DNA of 20,934 bases from Candidatus Woesearchaeota archaeon (GTDB taxonomy: Archaea > Nanoarchaeota > Nanoarchaeia > Woesearchaeales > JAGVZT01). Location of the stretch: NCBI GenBank assembly GCA_017608295.1, contig JAFCGF010000031.1:1-20934 (forward strand), in the 5' to 3' direction. Position numbers and translations under genes: made by a program. The number at the start of each line of letters is the position of its first letter. The first letter of the stretch is position 1. Below, piece by piece: positions 1-7,539 of this stretch. Below the pieces are notes generated by a model. That model did no database searches. It saw nothing but the letters and a program-made list of their open reading frames with translations, and was not told the origin of the DNA.

Positions 1-107
1 ACTAACTAGACCATACCCAGAGGTATCCACCCCCCCCCTATTAAGAGCAAGAAGGGCGGTGAGTAGGTAAACATACAAATCAGAATAAACACAACAGAGA
101 GTGAATA
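1..107. other. Window edge, no secure gene
   Basis: Nothing here can be assigned with confidence. One + frame is open from base 2 to a TAA at 68-70 and could be the last 22 codons of an upstream gene (it would end in ...RARRAVSR), but with no homology signal this is only a possibility. A run of nine C (30-38) lies in the middle and is a likely spot for sequencing or replication slippage. The SD-like GAGAG just before base 108 serves the next gene. Confidence 0.4.
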
Positions 108-308
108 ATGACGAAATATATTAAACTGGGTGAAGCTATTCCACCTGGGTATGAACTCGCACCACCACCGACAGTGGGGTACTCAGGTCGCAACAAGTGT
201 TCTATTTGCAATGAGGCACTTGAGAGTGGCTTTTTGGGAGGTGATAAGCCATGTAGAAATCAATCTTGTGGGCTAATTAAATGTCAACAGGTTGATGGTA
301 ATAAATAA
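108..308 (+). CDS. Small zinc-ribbon-like protein, unknown function
   Basis: The protein has 66 residues and is not recognised as a named family. Five cysteines are visible: a CSIC knuckle (C31, C34) followed by C49, C54 and C59. This resembles a small treble-clef or zinc-ribbon fold, so a metal-bound nucleic-acid or protein adaptor is a reasonable inference. The N-terminal part has a proline stretch (APPPTVGY). The start is supported by GAGAG about ten bases upstream. It stands alone before a strong promoter for the next gene and probably belongs to the preceding transcription unit. Small zinc-finger proteins are common upstream of phage packaging genes, but the role here is unknown. Confidence 0.7.
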   Translation: MTKYIKLGEAIPPGYELAPPPTVGYSGRNKCSICNEALESGFLGGDKPCRNQSCGLIKCQQVDGNK

Positions 309-311
309 ACC

Positions 312-341
312 TTGACACAATCACACCAACCATACTATGAT
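312..341 (+). promoter_or_regulatory. Sigma70-type promoter before the late block
   Basis: The sequence shows TTGACA (312-317), an 18-base spacer and TATGAT (336-341). That is a perfect -35 and a 5/6 match to the -10 consensus. It starts four bases after the stop of the preceding gene. The expected transcript start is near 348, about 48 bases before the next ATG. This is the best candidate for driving the packaging genes. Confidence 0.65.
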
Positions 342-351
342 AAAGAATACT

Positions 352-362
352 GTCAATTTGAC
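352..362. promoter_or_regulatory. Short palindrome in the 5' leader, possible operator
   Basis: GTCAA-T-TTGAC is a perfect 5-base inverted repeat around one central base, lying just after the expected transcript start of the 312-341 promoter. Its position would suit a repressor or activator site. It is short and could be chance; no second copy was found. Confidence 0.25.
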
Positions 363-395
363 GAACACCCAGCAATGAACACTAAAGGATGAATC

Positions 396-833
396 ATGCC
401 AGACGAGAACACCAATCTAACGAATCTTAACAGACAGCTTTCAGCAGCAGTGCGCGACCAACGTATACTCACAGAGCAACTAGGCTCTCTCGCGTCGGAA
501 TTTCATTCATTAACTCAACGTGCTGCATATACAGAGCTTGATTTAATAGAGACTGTATATATTGAGATGATACAGCAAGGTAAGGCGTGGAAGGGAACAG
601 CTAAGTATCATTATAATATGCACAAGCATTCTGAATTCTGCGAGTTATCTAGCGATCAGGTGCAATATGCGTGGAGCTTTATACTGCAACTGAACGAGAT
701 AATAACTGCGCGTTGGAACGACATCCAAACCAAAAACGCCGCTATACGTCATCAACTGCGTACAGCAAGACAAGTCGAAAGTAGATTACTGACAGCAATA
801 AAGGACGTGTTGATGACTTCAGATGTAGTATGA
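396..833 (+). CDS. Helical/coiled-coil protein, unknown function
   Basis: The protein has 145 residues and no family that I recognise. Residues 5-45 and 105-140 look like long amphipathic helices with heptad-like spacing (for example LNRQLSAAVRDQRILTEQLG). The middle is rich in aromatic and histidine residues (KYHYNMHKHSEFCELS). AAAGGATG lies just before the ATG and serves as a good SD. The gene is the first behind the 312-341 promoter, and its stop overlaps the HNH gene start by four bases (ATGA), so the two are probably translationally coupled. A DNA-binding or packaging-accessory role would fit the location but is only inferred. Confidence 0.75.
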   Translation: MPDENTNLTNLNRQLSAAVRDQRILTEQLGSLASEFHSLTQRAAYTELDLIETVYIEMIQQGKAWKGTAKYHYNMHKHSEFCELSSDQVQYAWSFILQLNEIITARWNDIQTKNAAIRHQLRTARQVESRLLTAIKDVLMTSDVV

Positions 834-1123
834 TAAAGAAGTCAGATCCATTCTACAGCTCACGAACATGGCGAAGGGTCAGAGCGGCAAAGCTTCAGGT
901 GAACCCGTTATGCGAGGTCTGCCTGAAGCGCGGCGTATTAACACCTGCAACCCTCGTTGACCATGTCACTGAACGGTCAGACGGTGGTGCAGATTACGAT
1001 ATGGATAACCTGCAATCAATGTGCAGGTCATGCCATGAGCGCAAGACTAAACGAATCAAACAAGAGCGGGCGGCAGGTGTTCAAGAGGCTCCTGTTTGCC
1101 CTAAATCAACACCTTGGAGGTAG
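830..1123 (+). CDS. HNH homing-type endonuclease, packaging-associated
   Basis: The 97-residue protein carries a complete HNH motif. A zinc pair C28-x2-C31 is followed by the core D44-H45 (LVDHVTERSDGG), N60 (DMDNLQSMC), then C65-x2-C68 and H69 (CRSCHERK). H45, N60 and H69 fit the catalytic/metal positions of the family, and the four cysteines form a structural zinc site. The FYSSRTWRRVRAAKL start is typical of the short phage HNH proteins encoded beside terminase genes. In HK97 and similar phages such proteins assist the terminase in cutting concatemers at cos sites. Its place directly before terS/terL supports that role here. The start overlaps the preceding stop (ATGA). Confidence 0.92.
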   Translation: MIKKSDPFYSSRTWRRVRAAKLQVNPLCEVCLKRGVLTPATLVDHVTERSDGGADYDMDNLQSMCRSCHERKTKRIKQERAAGVQEAPVCPKSTPWR

Positions 1124-1126
1124 TGC

Positions 1127-1291
1127 ATGACAGTTGATACGGAGCTATTACTTAAAGCTATCAGCGAGTTAGGGTTCAATGAGATATTATCACGGGTGCG
1201 GCTGTATTCAGCGGGTGAAATTTGTCGTTGGGAAGGCATTGAGATTGGGCGCAAGGAAGATGTCGAACACGAACTACTGAGGTTATGGTGA
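1127..1291 (+). CDS. 54-residue small protein between HNH and terS
   Basis: This frame runs from ATG 1127 to TGA 1289-1291 and encodes 54 residues starting MTVDTELLLKAISELGF. A perfect GGAGG (1116-1120) lies six bases before the ATG, the best SD in this region, and the stop overlaps the terS start by seven bases. These two facts make it a real gene in spite of its length. The protein looks helical and charged, with one cysteine and two tryptophans (one of them the last residue). I do not recognise the family. It is presumably co-translated with the packaging genes and may be a small terminase-associated factor (inference from position only). Confidence 0.75.
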   Translation: MTVDTELLLKAISELGFNEILSRVRLYSAGEICRWEGIEIGRKEDVEHELLRLW

Positions 1292-1773
1292 CAGGCCGAC
1301 CATCAAAGCCCGTCGAGCTACACAGGCTCGACGGGACATACAGATCCGACCGGCAAGGCAACAGCGTAACGGCAGACAATCAACTCCTAAAGCCACCTGA
1401 GCACATCACCGGACTGGCCCTTGAAGAATGGTTGAGGGTGGCGCACGAATTGCATGGTATCAATATTACCACAGCCCTTGACCTCACACTCCTAGAGCAG
1501 TACTGTGTTATGTATGCCCAATGGAGAGAGATGATTGACCAAGTGTCACAACGTGGGGCTGTGCAAGAGACTAAAACCGGATACAGCCAGCAAAGCGGCT
1601 ACTTTACCGTAGCCGTCAAGCTGGCTGGTGAAATACGCAAAATCGCAACAGAGTTTGGCCTGACTCCCTCGGCTCGATCCCGCATGAGAATTAGTAAAAA
1701 TGAAGAGTCGGCACAGGAAGATATAGCAGCGACCCTTACCCGACTGGCAGGTGACGAATGCAAAGTATCATAG
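1285..1773 (+). CDS. terS: Terminase small subunit, P27 family
   Basis: The 162-residue protein recognises the phage packaging site and loads the large subunit. Signatures of the P27 family (Terminase_4) are visible: the N-terminal GRPSKPVELHRLDGTYRSDR, a middle helical block with W and D residues (LALEEWLRV...LDLTLLEQYC), and the C-terminal IATEFGLTPSARSRM, equivalent to the family's FGLTPSSR motif. GAGG lies only two bases before ATG 1285; the next codon is GTG (1288) with a better five-base spacing, so the true start could be either. The end overlaps terL by 16 bases, which suggests coupled translation of the two subunits. Confidence 0.93.
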   Translation: MVTGRPSKPVELHRLDGTYRSDRQGNSVTADNQLLKPPEHITGLALEEWLRVAHELHGINITTALDLTLLEQYCVMYAQWREMIDQVSQRGAVQETKTGYSQQSGYFTVAVKLAGEIRKIATEFGLTPSARSRMRISKNEESAQEDIAATLTRLAGDECKVS

Positions 1774-3428
1774 CAGAAATAGAGCAATATATTGATGGTG
1801 TATTGTCCGGTGATGTGGTGGCCGGGCAATGGATCATTAAATATATCGAGCGGCATGTGCACGATCTGAAGCACGGTCACGAGCGTGGCCTTTATTTCGA
1901 CTGGCATTATGCATACCATATTATACTATTTTCTCGACTATGTGTCCATTATCAAGGCACATGTCCAGGGACAAATTTCGAGCCTGAACCTTGGCAAAAG
2001 ACACTTCTTGCAATCCTTTTCGGATGGAGGCGAGCAGACGGAACAAGGCGATTTCGCTATCTATATCTCGAAATCGGGCGAAAAAACGGAAAGACCTTTC
2101 TCTCCGCTGTCATAGCCAAATACATGACCTGCGCTGATGGCGAGATGGGTGCGGAGGTATACAGCGTCGCAACAAAAAAAGAACAGGCCCGGAAGTGTCA
2201 CGGTGATGCGGAGAAAATAATCAAATCCTCCCCAATGCTAAAAAACGAATTTCGCATTTTGTCACACAATATCACCCACGAAAGCAGCCTATCTTTTTTT
2301 CGACCTCTATCTTCAGATCACAATAAAATGGACTCGCTGAATATCCATTGTGTTGTGTGCGACGAGCTGCATGCATGGCGTAACCGAATGCTCTGGGATG
2401 TTATAACAACTTCTTTTGGCTCACGGCTCCAGTGGATGGTCATCGTCACCACCACAGCAGGGTACGACCGCTCAACAACCTGTTGGGATCAACACGTTCA
2501 CACAAAAAAAATCCTTACCAGAAAAGTTGATGATGATTCGTATTTGGGAGTGATTTTTTCCCTTGACGACGAATCGGAAATTGAAAATGAAAAGATGTGG
2601 TTTAAATCAAATCCTAATTATGGGGTGTCTGTGGTTAAGGACACAATCCGGGAAGCAGTTGAGCGAGCTAAATCTATACCAAGCCAATTAAACAATATTC
2701 TGCGGTTATATTTTAACATCTGGACACAATCAGAGTTCCGGTGGTTGCGGCCTGATCACTGGGCAGCATGTACCGGAGCGTTAACAGAACAAGAATTGCA
2801 TGGTCGGGCATGTTATGGAGGTCTCGACCTATCAACATCAAATGATATATCATCTTTGGTGCTGATGTTTCCACCCATCGAACCGGGTGAGCCATATAAG
2901 ATTCTTTGCAGATGTTGGTGCCCGGAGGATAAGGTTCAGCAGCGGACAATAAACGACTCAGTCCCGTATGATACTTTTGTTCGTTCCGGCGAGCTGATCC
3001 CGACACCCGGTGGCGTTGTTGATTATAACCATATTATCAACAAGATTAAAGCTGATAATGAAGTTTTCGATATTGCCGAATTGCGCTATGACCGATGGAG
3101 GGCAACCGAGGTTGTGGAAGCGGTGGACGATATGGGTATTGAAGCTGTGGGGTTTGGACAGGGTTTTAACTCCATGACTGGCCCCAGTATAGAGTTGGAG
3201 CGACTTGTTATTGCTGGCATGTTGGCGCACGGTGGTAATGCCGTGCTCTCTTGGATGAGTCAGAATGTAATTGTGGTTTACGATGCGGCGGGTAATATTA
3301 AACCCGACAAATCAAAATCTTCTGAAAAAATTGATGGTATCGTTGCCCTTATCATGGCAACAGCTGGAGCAGTGGCTGATGGCGGCGGTTCCCTTTATGA
3401 TGACGAAAACTTTCCATGGGACGAATAA
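1758..3428 (+). CDS. terL: Terminase large subunit
   Basis: The 556-residue ATPase-nuclease pumps DNA into the prohead and cuts it. The ATPase half shows a deviant Walker A (LEIGRKNGKT, residues 104-113), a Walker B ending in D202-E203 (HCVVCDELHAW) and a coupling motif TTTAG (231-235). The C-terminal RNase H-like nuclease shows D357 in GGLDLS, D445 in RYDRW and D526 in KIDGIVA, the three acidic positions expected. This order and spacing match Terminase_1 (HK97 gp2-like) proteins, and the length is normal. The small subunit and HNH genes lie just upstream, the portal just downstream. AGGTGA before the ATG is an adequate SD. No missing catalytic residue was noticed. Confidence 0.96.
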   Translation: MQSIIAEIEQYIDGVLSGDVVAGQWIIKYIERHVHDLKHGHERGLYFDWHYAYHIILFSRLCVHYQGTCPGTNFEPEPWQKTLLAILFGWRRADGTRRFRYLYLEIGRKNGKTFLSAVIAKYMTCADGEMGAEVYSVATKKEQARKCHGDAEKIIKSSPMLKNEFRILSHNITHESSLSFFRPLSSDHNKMDSLNIHCVVCDELHAWRNRMLWDVITTSFGSRLQWMVIVTTTAGYDRSTTCWDQHVHTKKILTRKVDDDSYLGVIFSLDDESEIENEKMWFKSNPNYGVSVVKDTIREAVERAKSIPSQLNNILRLYFNIWTQSEFRWLRPDHWAACTGALTEQELHGRACYGGLDLSTSNDISSLVLMFPPIEPGEPYKILCRCWCPEDKVQQRTINDSVPYDTFVRSGELIPTPGGVVDYNHIINKIKADNEVFDIAELRYDRWRATEVVEAVDDMGIEAVGFGQGFNSMTGPSIELERLVIAGMLAHGGNAVLSWMSQNVIVVYDAAGNIKPDKSKSSEKIDGIVALIMATAGAVADGGGSLYDDENFPWDE

Positions 3429-3433
3429 AAACG

Positions 3434-3463
3434 TTGACAACTATTTACCAATAATGGTATCAT
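3434..3463 (+). promoter_or_regulatory. Near-consensus promoter abutting the portal start
   Basis: TTGACA (3434-3439), an 18-base spacer and TATCAT (3458-3463) lie in the short gap after terL. The expected transcript start, six to eight bases past the -10, falls on or next to the A of the portal ATG (3470). No SD is present before that ATG, and an in-frame TAA (3452-3454) rules out an upstream start. The pattern suggests a leaderless head-gene transcript. Confidence 0.6.
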
Positions 3464-3469
3464 AAAAAT

Positions 3470-4648
3470 ATGAGTATATTTGATCGATTCCGAACGAAAT
3501 CAAGCGGGGCCGGAGACTTTGAAAGAATCCTGCTTGAATCGTTTGGCGGGCCTGCCGGATCAACAACTGCAACAAAAGCCATGCGTCAAGCAACGGTTTG
3601 GGCTTGTGTTGCTGTGCTTGCTAAATCGCAGGCGGTCGCATCTGTGCGCCTAATGCAGCGGAACGACGATGGTACACGTAAAAGAGTTTATACGCACCCC
3701 GTGGCCGAGTTACTGCGCAAGCCCAATGATCATCAAACAACTTATGATTTCGCCTATGATGTCGGTCAACAAATGGCAATGTATGGCAATTTTCATGCTA
3801 AAATTATACGCGGTGTCGGTAAACGCCCCATAGAGCTGTTGCAATTTCCCGGAAAAACGCTCAACGCAGAACGTAAGCGATCGACCGGAAAAATCGTATA
3901 TCGCGGAATTAAGGAATACAAACAGTCCGAAATACTGCATTTCCGAGGCGCAAGCTTTGACACCCTGAATGGGGTGTCACCGATCGAGTATAACCGTGGC
4001 ACTATCGGCGTTGCGGTTGAGGCTGGTAATCATGCAAGCCGGATTTTAAAATCTGGAGGAAGGCCATCTGGTATTTTGAGCCTTTCGACTGGAAAAAGCC
4101 TGGAAATGGCCGCGAAATTCAGGAAATTATGGAATAGTGGCAATATAAGCGGTAAAACAGAGATATTGTCACAAGGTGACACATACACACCAGTCGGGAT
4201 GAATAACGCTGAGTTGCAGTATTTGGAGGTTTCGCAGTTGAAACTGACCGAGATCTGTGCAATATTTGGGGTGCCTCCCCATAAAGTAGCAGATGTAACC
4301 AAATCGGCAGATTCGAATCTTGCGGCCCAAAATATCAATTTTATCAAAGATACTATGCTGCCACAGTGTATGATGGTGGAAGAAAGGTACAGCGCGTCTC
4401 TACTCACACCAAAAGAGGTTCAAGGTGGGTTTTATATCACACATAACCTTGCTGTTCTAGAGCGGGCCGACCTATTGACACGAGCTGAAGCTGCTATAAA
4501 ATTTCGAACGGCGGGGATAAAGACCTCTAACGAATTGAGACAGCTTGAGGATTTGCCCCCGCACAAAGATGGCGATGATTTAAAAATGCCACTCAATAGC
4601 TCGGCAACAAACAAAATGGAAGGCGATGAAAAATCAACAGATAATTAG
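3470..4648 (+). CDS. Portal protein, HK97 family
   Basis: The 392-residue protein forms the dodecameric ring at one capsid vertex through which DNA passes and to which the neck binds. The sequence follows the HK97 gp3-like (Phage_portal) pattern: the early TKAMRQATVWACVAVLAKS helix, AELLRKPNDHQTTYDFAY, the wing region with GNFHAKIIR, HFRGASFDTLNGVSPIEY, and the stem/crown part TEICAIFGVPPHKVAD followed by an NLAAQNINFIKDTMLPQ helix. The length is near that of HK97 gp3. The end overlaps the protease gene by 23 bases. The start has no SD, but a promoter lies immediately upstream, which would give a leaderless mRNA. Confidence 0.94.
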   Translation: MSIFDRFRTKSSGAGDFERILLESFGGPAGSTTATKAMRQATVWACVAVLAKSQAVASVRLMQRNDDGTRKRVYTHPVAELLRKPNDHQTTYDFAYDVGQQMAMYGNFHAKIIRGVGKRPIELLQFPGKTLNAERKRSTGKIVYRGIKEYKQSEILHFRGASFDTLNGVSPIEYNRGTIGVAVEAGNHASRILKSGGRPSGILSLSTGKSLEMAAKFRKLWNSGNISGKTEILSQGDTYTPVGMNNAELQYLEVSQLKLTEICAIFGVPPHKVADVTKSADSNLAAQNINFIKDTMLPQCMMVEERYSASLLTPKEVQGGFYITHNLAVLERADLLTRAEAAIKFRTAGIKTSNELRQLEDLPPHKDGDDLKMPLNSSATNKMEGDEKSTDN

Positions 4649-5276
4649 GCCGCTACTTATCAAGGGGGTTGGGGAAGAAGGCATTTTTGAGGGCTATGGA
4701 AGCGTTTTTGATGTAAAGGATTGGTATGGTCATATTATTGTCAAAGGCGCATTTGACCGGATGCTTGAAGAGTACACTGGAAAAGGCACCTGGCCATTTA
4801 TGTTTGCCGATCACGACCATCGGAAGGAAATCGGCGAATGGTTAGACGTTGGCGTTGATGAGCACGGGTTAAAGCTCAAGGGTCAACTTTGGATCGACGG
4901 AAAACATCCGGATCAGGACGCACTCAAAAAATATAGGAGCCTGAAGAAGAAGAACGGAACTCCTGGACTGTCTATTGGTTGGCGACCTTATCCGGGCGGC
5001 ATGGAATATGATAAAGAACAAGATACGCTCATATTGAAATCAATTTATGTCGGAGAAATTAGCCCGGTACATTTTCCGGCAAATGAGAAAGCTACTGTGA
5101 CAAATGTAAAATCAATCCGTGACTTTGAACGCTTTCTGCGGGATGCAGGTGGTTATTCAAAAAAAGAGGCGACTTGCATTGCTTCACGCGGTTTTGAATA
5201 TCAGCGGGATGCTGAAGAGGACGAAACGGAAATTAAAGAGATGTTACAGGAATTAACCAGAATCACGAGAGGGTGA
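4626..5276 (+). CDS. Prohead maturation protease, HK97/U35 family
   Basis: The 216-residue serine protease cleaves the scaffolding part of the capsid protein during head maturation. Family features are the opening strand pattern with FEGYGSVFDVKDWYGHIIVKGAF, the histidine in ADHDHRKEIGEW (H63), the serine in GLSIGW (S116) and the later strand VGEISPVHFPANEKA with E144. H63 and S116 are the probable catalytic pair. The C-terminal 40 residues are charged and helical, as often seen for the self-removed tail of such proteases. The gene overlaps the portal gene by 23 bases. GGAAGG lies only two bases before the ATG, so initiation may depend on coupling to portal translation. Confidence 0.93.
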   Translation: MKNQQIIRPLLIKGVGEEGIFEGYGSVFDVKDWYGHIIVKGAFDRMLEEYTGKGTWPFMFADHDHRKEIGEWLDVGVDEHGLKLKGQLWIDGKHPDQDALKKYRSLKKKNGTPGLSIGWRPYPGGMEYDKEQDTLILKSIYVGEISPVHFPANEKATVTNVKSIRDFERFLRDAGGYSKKEATCIASRGFEYQRDAEEDETEIKEMLQELTRITRG

Positions 5277-5279
5277 TTA

Positions 5280-6488
5280 ATGAGCGACGAAATTAAGAAA
5301 CTACTTGAAAAGCAAAAAACGGCTTTTGAAGAGTTTAAGAAGAAATCTGATGAAGTTGCGGCTTCGAAATTGTCAAAAAAAGAAGTTGATGTTTTGCTTG
5401 CTGAAAGTTTTGACAAGGTCAATAAAGATGTTGGGGATTGCCAGAAATCTATCGACGAGCTGTTGAAACAAAAAGGCCGCTTGGATGCTGCCGGTGGAAC
5501 TGGCACTGTTGAAGAGGCAGAGTACAAGGAAGCATTTGACGGATTTATGCGCAAGGGGGCTGATACCGATTTAGCGGGGTTGCAGCAAAAAACCATGACT
5601 GTTGGTTCTGATCCGGATGGCGGGATTTTTGTCCCCTCTGAAACTGAAAAGGGCATTGATGGCATGTTGCGGGCTAATAGCGCCATCATGGGGCTTGCTC
5701 GTAATGTGACAATCGGCGGGAATTCTTACAAAAAACGTGTCAGAACATCAGGCGCAGGGTACGGATGGGCGGGAGAGACAGAAACGCCTAGTGAAACATC
5801 AACACCACAATACGGACAGTTGGAGTTTCGTGTTGGTAAAATTTGGGCAGAACCTCAAATCAGCTCCGACCTGCTAGAAGATGCCGAAATTAATATTGAA
5901 GCTGAACTGCAAAACGAAGTCGAGCTGGACATGTCAGAAGGCGTAGCTGAAGCTGTCATGATTGGAAGCGGGGTTAAGAAGCCTAAGGGGCTGCTTGCAT
6001 ATGAGATAGTTGCGAATGCAAGTTGGGAGTGGGGAAAACTTGGTTATGTTGCTTCCGGTGCTTCCGGTGCTTTTGCGACCGACAAGCCGACTGACCAGTT
6101 GATCGACTTGCAACATGCGCTTAAAGCGGGCTACCGAAATAATGCTGTTTGGGTGATGAACGACCTTACTCTCGCTACAGTGAGAAAGTTTCGAAACGAT
6201 GTTGATGATTTGATTTGGCAGCCAGGAATAACCGCTGGTGCTCCCAGTTTGTTACTTGGCAAGCCAGTCGTTTCAGATGATTTTGTGCCAGATATTGCAA
6301 CTAACTCGCTTTCGGTCATTTTTGGCGACATTAGGCGCACTTATCTTGTTGTGAACAGGAGAGGAATCGCAATTTTGCGAGATCCTTATACCGCAAAACC
6401 TTACGTGAAATACTACACGACCAAGCGTATCGGCGGTGGTATTCAACACTTTGAGTCTTGCAAAGTCATGAAATTCGCATCTTCCTGA
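5280..6488 (+). CDS. Major capsid protein, HK97 fold
   Basis: The 402-residue protein builds the icosahedral shell. Residues 1-70 are a lysine/glutamate-rich coiled coil, the expected delta (scaffold) domain. The HK97 fold begins around residue 105: SDPDGGIFVPSE, SAIMGLARNVTIGG, WAGETETPSETSTPQYGQLEF (E-loop region) and EPQISSDLLEDAEINIE (spine helix), then the A-domain VWVMNDLTLATVRKFRN and GKPVVSDDFVP, and the final strands with YYTTKRIGGGIQHF. K104-T105 in LQQKTMTVGSD lies where HK97 is cleaved (after K103), so processing there by the adjacent protease is inferred. A strong SD (GAGAGGGTGA) precedes the start and overlaps the protease stop. Confidence 0.95.
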   Translation: MSDEIKKLLEKQKTAFEEFKKKSDEVAASKLSKKEVDVLLAESFDKVNKDVGDCQKSIDELLKQKGRLDAAGGTGTVEEAEYKEAFDGFMRKGADTDLAGLQQKTMTVGSDPDGGIFVPSETEKGIDGMLRANSAIMGLARNVTIGGNSYKKRVRTSGAGYGWAGETETPSETSTPQYGQLEFRVGKIWAEPQISSDLLEDAEINIEAELQNEVELDMSEGVAEAVMIGSGVKKPKGLLAYEIVANASWEWGKLGYVASGASGAFATDKPTDQLIDLQHALKAGYRNNAVWVMNDLTLATVRKFRNDVDDLIWQPGITAGAPSLLLGKPVVSDDFVPDIATNSLSVIFGDIRRTYLVVNRRGIAILRDPYTAKPYVKYYTTKRIGGGIQHFESCKVMKFASS

Positions 6489-6497
6489 GAGAATATT

Positions 6498-6929
6498 ATG
6501 CAGAGAGACCTTATCACAAGCATCAAGCCGGTGGAAATCTTGCCGCCTGTCGTTTATGCTGCTGACAATACCCCGGTAGCTATTGATTGCCGTGAGTATG
6601 GGGCCGGTTTTGTTATGCTCCATATTGGCATCGGTGGAATTACCTTCAGTGGCGCAAATAAAATAGAATTTATCATGACTCATAGTGATGACGATTCCAC
6701 CTATACAGCCGTTGCACAAGCCGACGTGCAGGGTGTTACCGTCGGTGCCGGTGGCATCGTGCATAGTCTGATTGTAGAACAAGCCGCTGCTGAAATCGTC
6801 AGGATTGGTTACAGTGGCGAAAAACGTTATGTTAAAATTCTTGCTGATTTTTCTGGAACGCATGGCACCGGTACCCCGTTATCTGCTGTCATGATTTTTG
6901 GCTATCCATCATGGACACCTGTATCTTAA
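6498..6929 (+). CDS. Conserved phage head protein, possible capsid decoration
   Basis: The 143-residue protein is predicted to be mostly beta strand, ending in a glycine/threonine-rich segment (KILADFSGTHGTGTPLSA). I recall similar hypothetical proteins encoded right after capsid genes in other siphophages, recognisable by a NKIEFIMTHSDDDSTY-like strand and the RYVKILADFSGTHGTGTP end, but I know of no proven function. The place between capsid and connector genes and the beta-rich make-up would fit a head decoration or stabilising protein. GAGAG overlapping the capsid stop is a suitable SD. No cysteine except one in DCREYG. Confidence 0.8.
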   Translation: MQRDLITSIKPVEILPPVVYAADNTPVAIDCREYGAGFVMLHIGIGGITFSGANKIEFIMTHSDDDSTYTAVAQADVQGVTVGAGGIVHSLIVEQAAAEIVRIGYSGEKRYVKILADFSGTHGTGTPLSAVMIFGYPSWTPVS

Positions 6930-6930
6930 T

Positions 6931-7539
6931 ATGATCAACCAGCTCAATACAAAAACGGAGCTGATCACCGCGCCCGCATCCCTGCCGGTTACATTGCCGG
7001 AGATGCGGGCGCAGGTCTGGGAGCTTGATCCTAATCGGGCGACTGATACGTATTTGACGCACCTGATAAGCGCGGCTACCGATTACATTGAGCGCATTAC
7101 TTGGCGCAAGATTGTGTCTCAGCAGTGGGCTGTTTATTTGGATTGCTGGCCGGTTGATCATGAGGGACGTGACGAAATGATTCAATTTCCATTTGTCCCG
7201 GTTTCTGATGTCGAGTCGGTCACAATTACTGACAGCGACGGCGACGAAAGGGTACTAGACGCAAGCGAATATTATATAAACTTGTTTGGGGCATATCCGG
7301 GAATATTACCGACCGATGATGGTTGGTCTATTGATACCCTGACAAAATATAACGGAATTAAAATAATCTTTACCTGTGGGTGGACAAAAAACAGTATCCC
7401 GACATCAATAAAACACGCAATCCTCCTCCTCGGTGAGCATTGGCATAAACACGCGAGTCCGGTTGTTATAGGGGCGAGCGTGGAGGAAGTACCTATGACC
7501 GTGGACGCGCTATTGTCATCTTGGATGCCGGTATTATGA
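6931..7539 (+). CDS. Head-tail connector, phiE125 gp8/HK97 gp6-like
   Basis: The protein of 202 residues (from ATG 6931) is the adaptor that docks under the portal ring. The family pattern is visible: an N-terminal helix block DTYLTHLISAATDYIERITW, then WAVYLDCWPVD, the beta-strand pair FPFVPVSDVESVTITDSDGD, a GIKIIFTCGWT strand, and the C-terminal helix SIKHAILLLGEHWHKH followed by DALLSSW. The frame is open back to a TTG at 6898, but the ATG just after the previous stop (one-base gap) fits the family start better. The end overlaps the next gene by four bases (ATGA). Confidence 0.88.
   Translation: MINQLNTKTELITAPASLPVTLPEMRAQVWELDPNRATDTYLTHLISAATDYIERITWRKIVSQQWAVYLDCWPVDHEGRDEMIQFPFVPVSDVESVTITDSDGDERVLDASEYYINLFGAYPGILPTDDGWSIDTLTKYNGIKIIFTCGWTKNSIPTSIKHAILLLGEHWHKHASPVVIGASVEEVPMTVDALLSSWMPVL

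Noticed and set aside
2..70. Open frame at the left edge as the end of an upstream gene
   Set aside because: Only 22 codons, no recognisable sequence and crossing a C9 run; left as an unassigned edge.
4030..4407. 125-codon minus-strand frame within the portal gene
   Set aside because: Fully covered by a certain portal gene; no supporting signal.
6898..6930. Upstream TTG start for the connector gene
   Set aside because: It lies within the previous gene without an SD; ATG 6931 fits the family length and gene spacing better.
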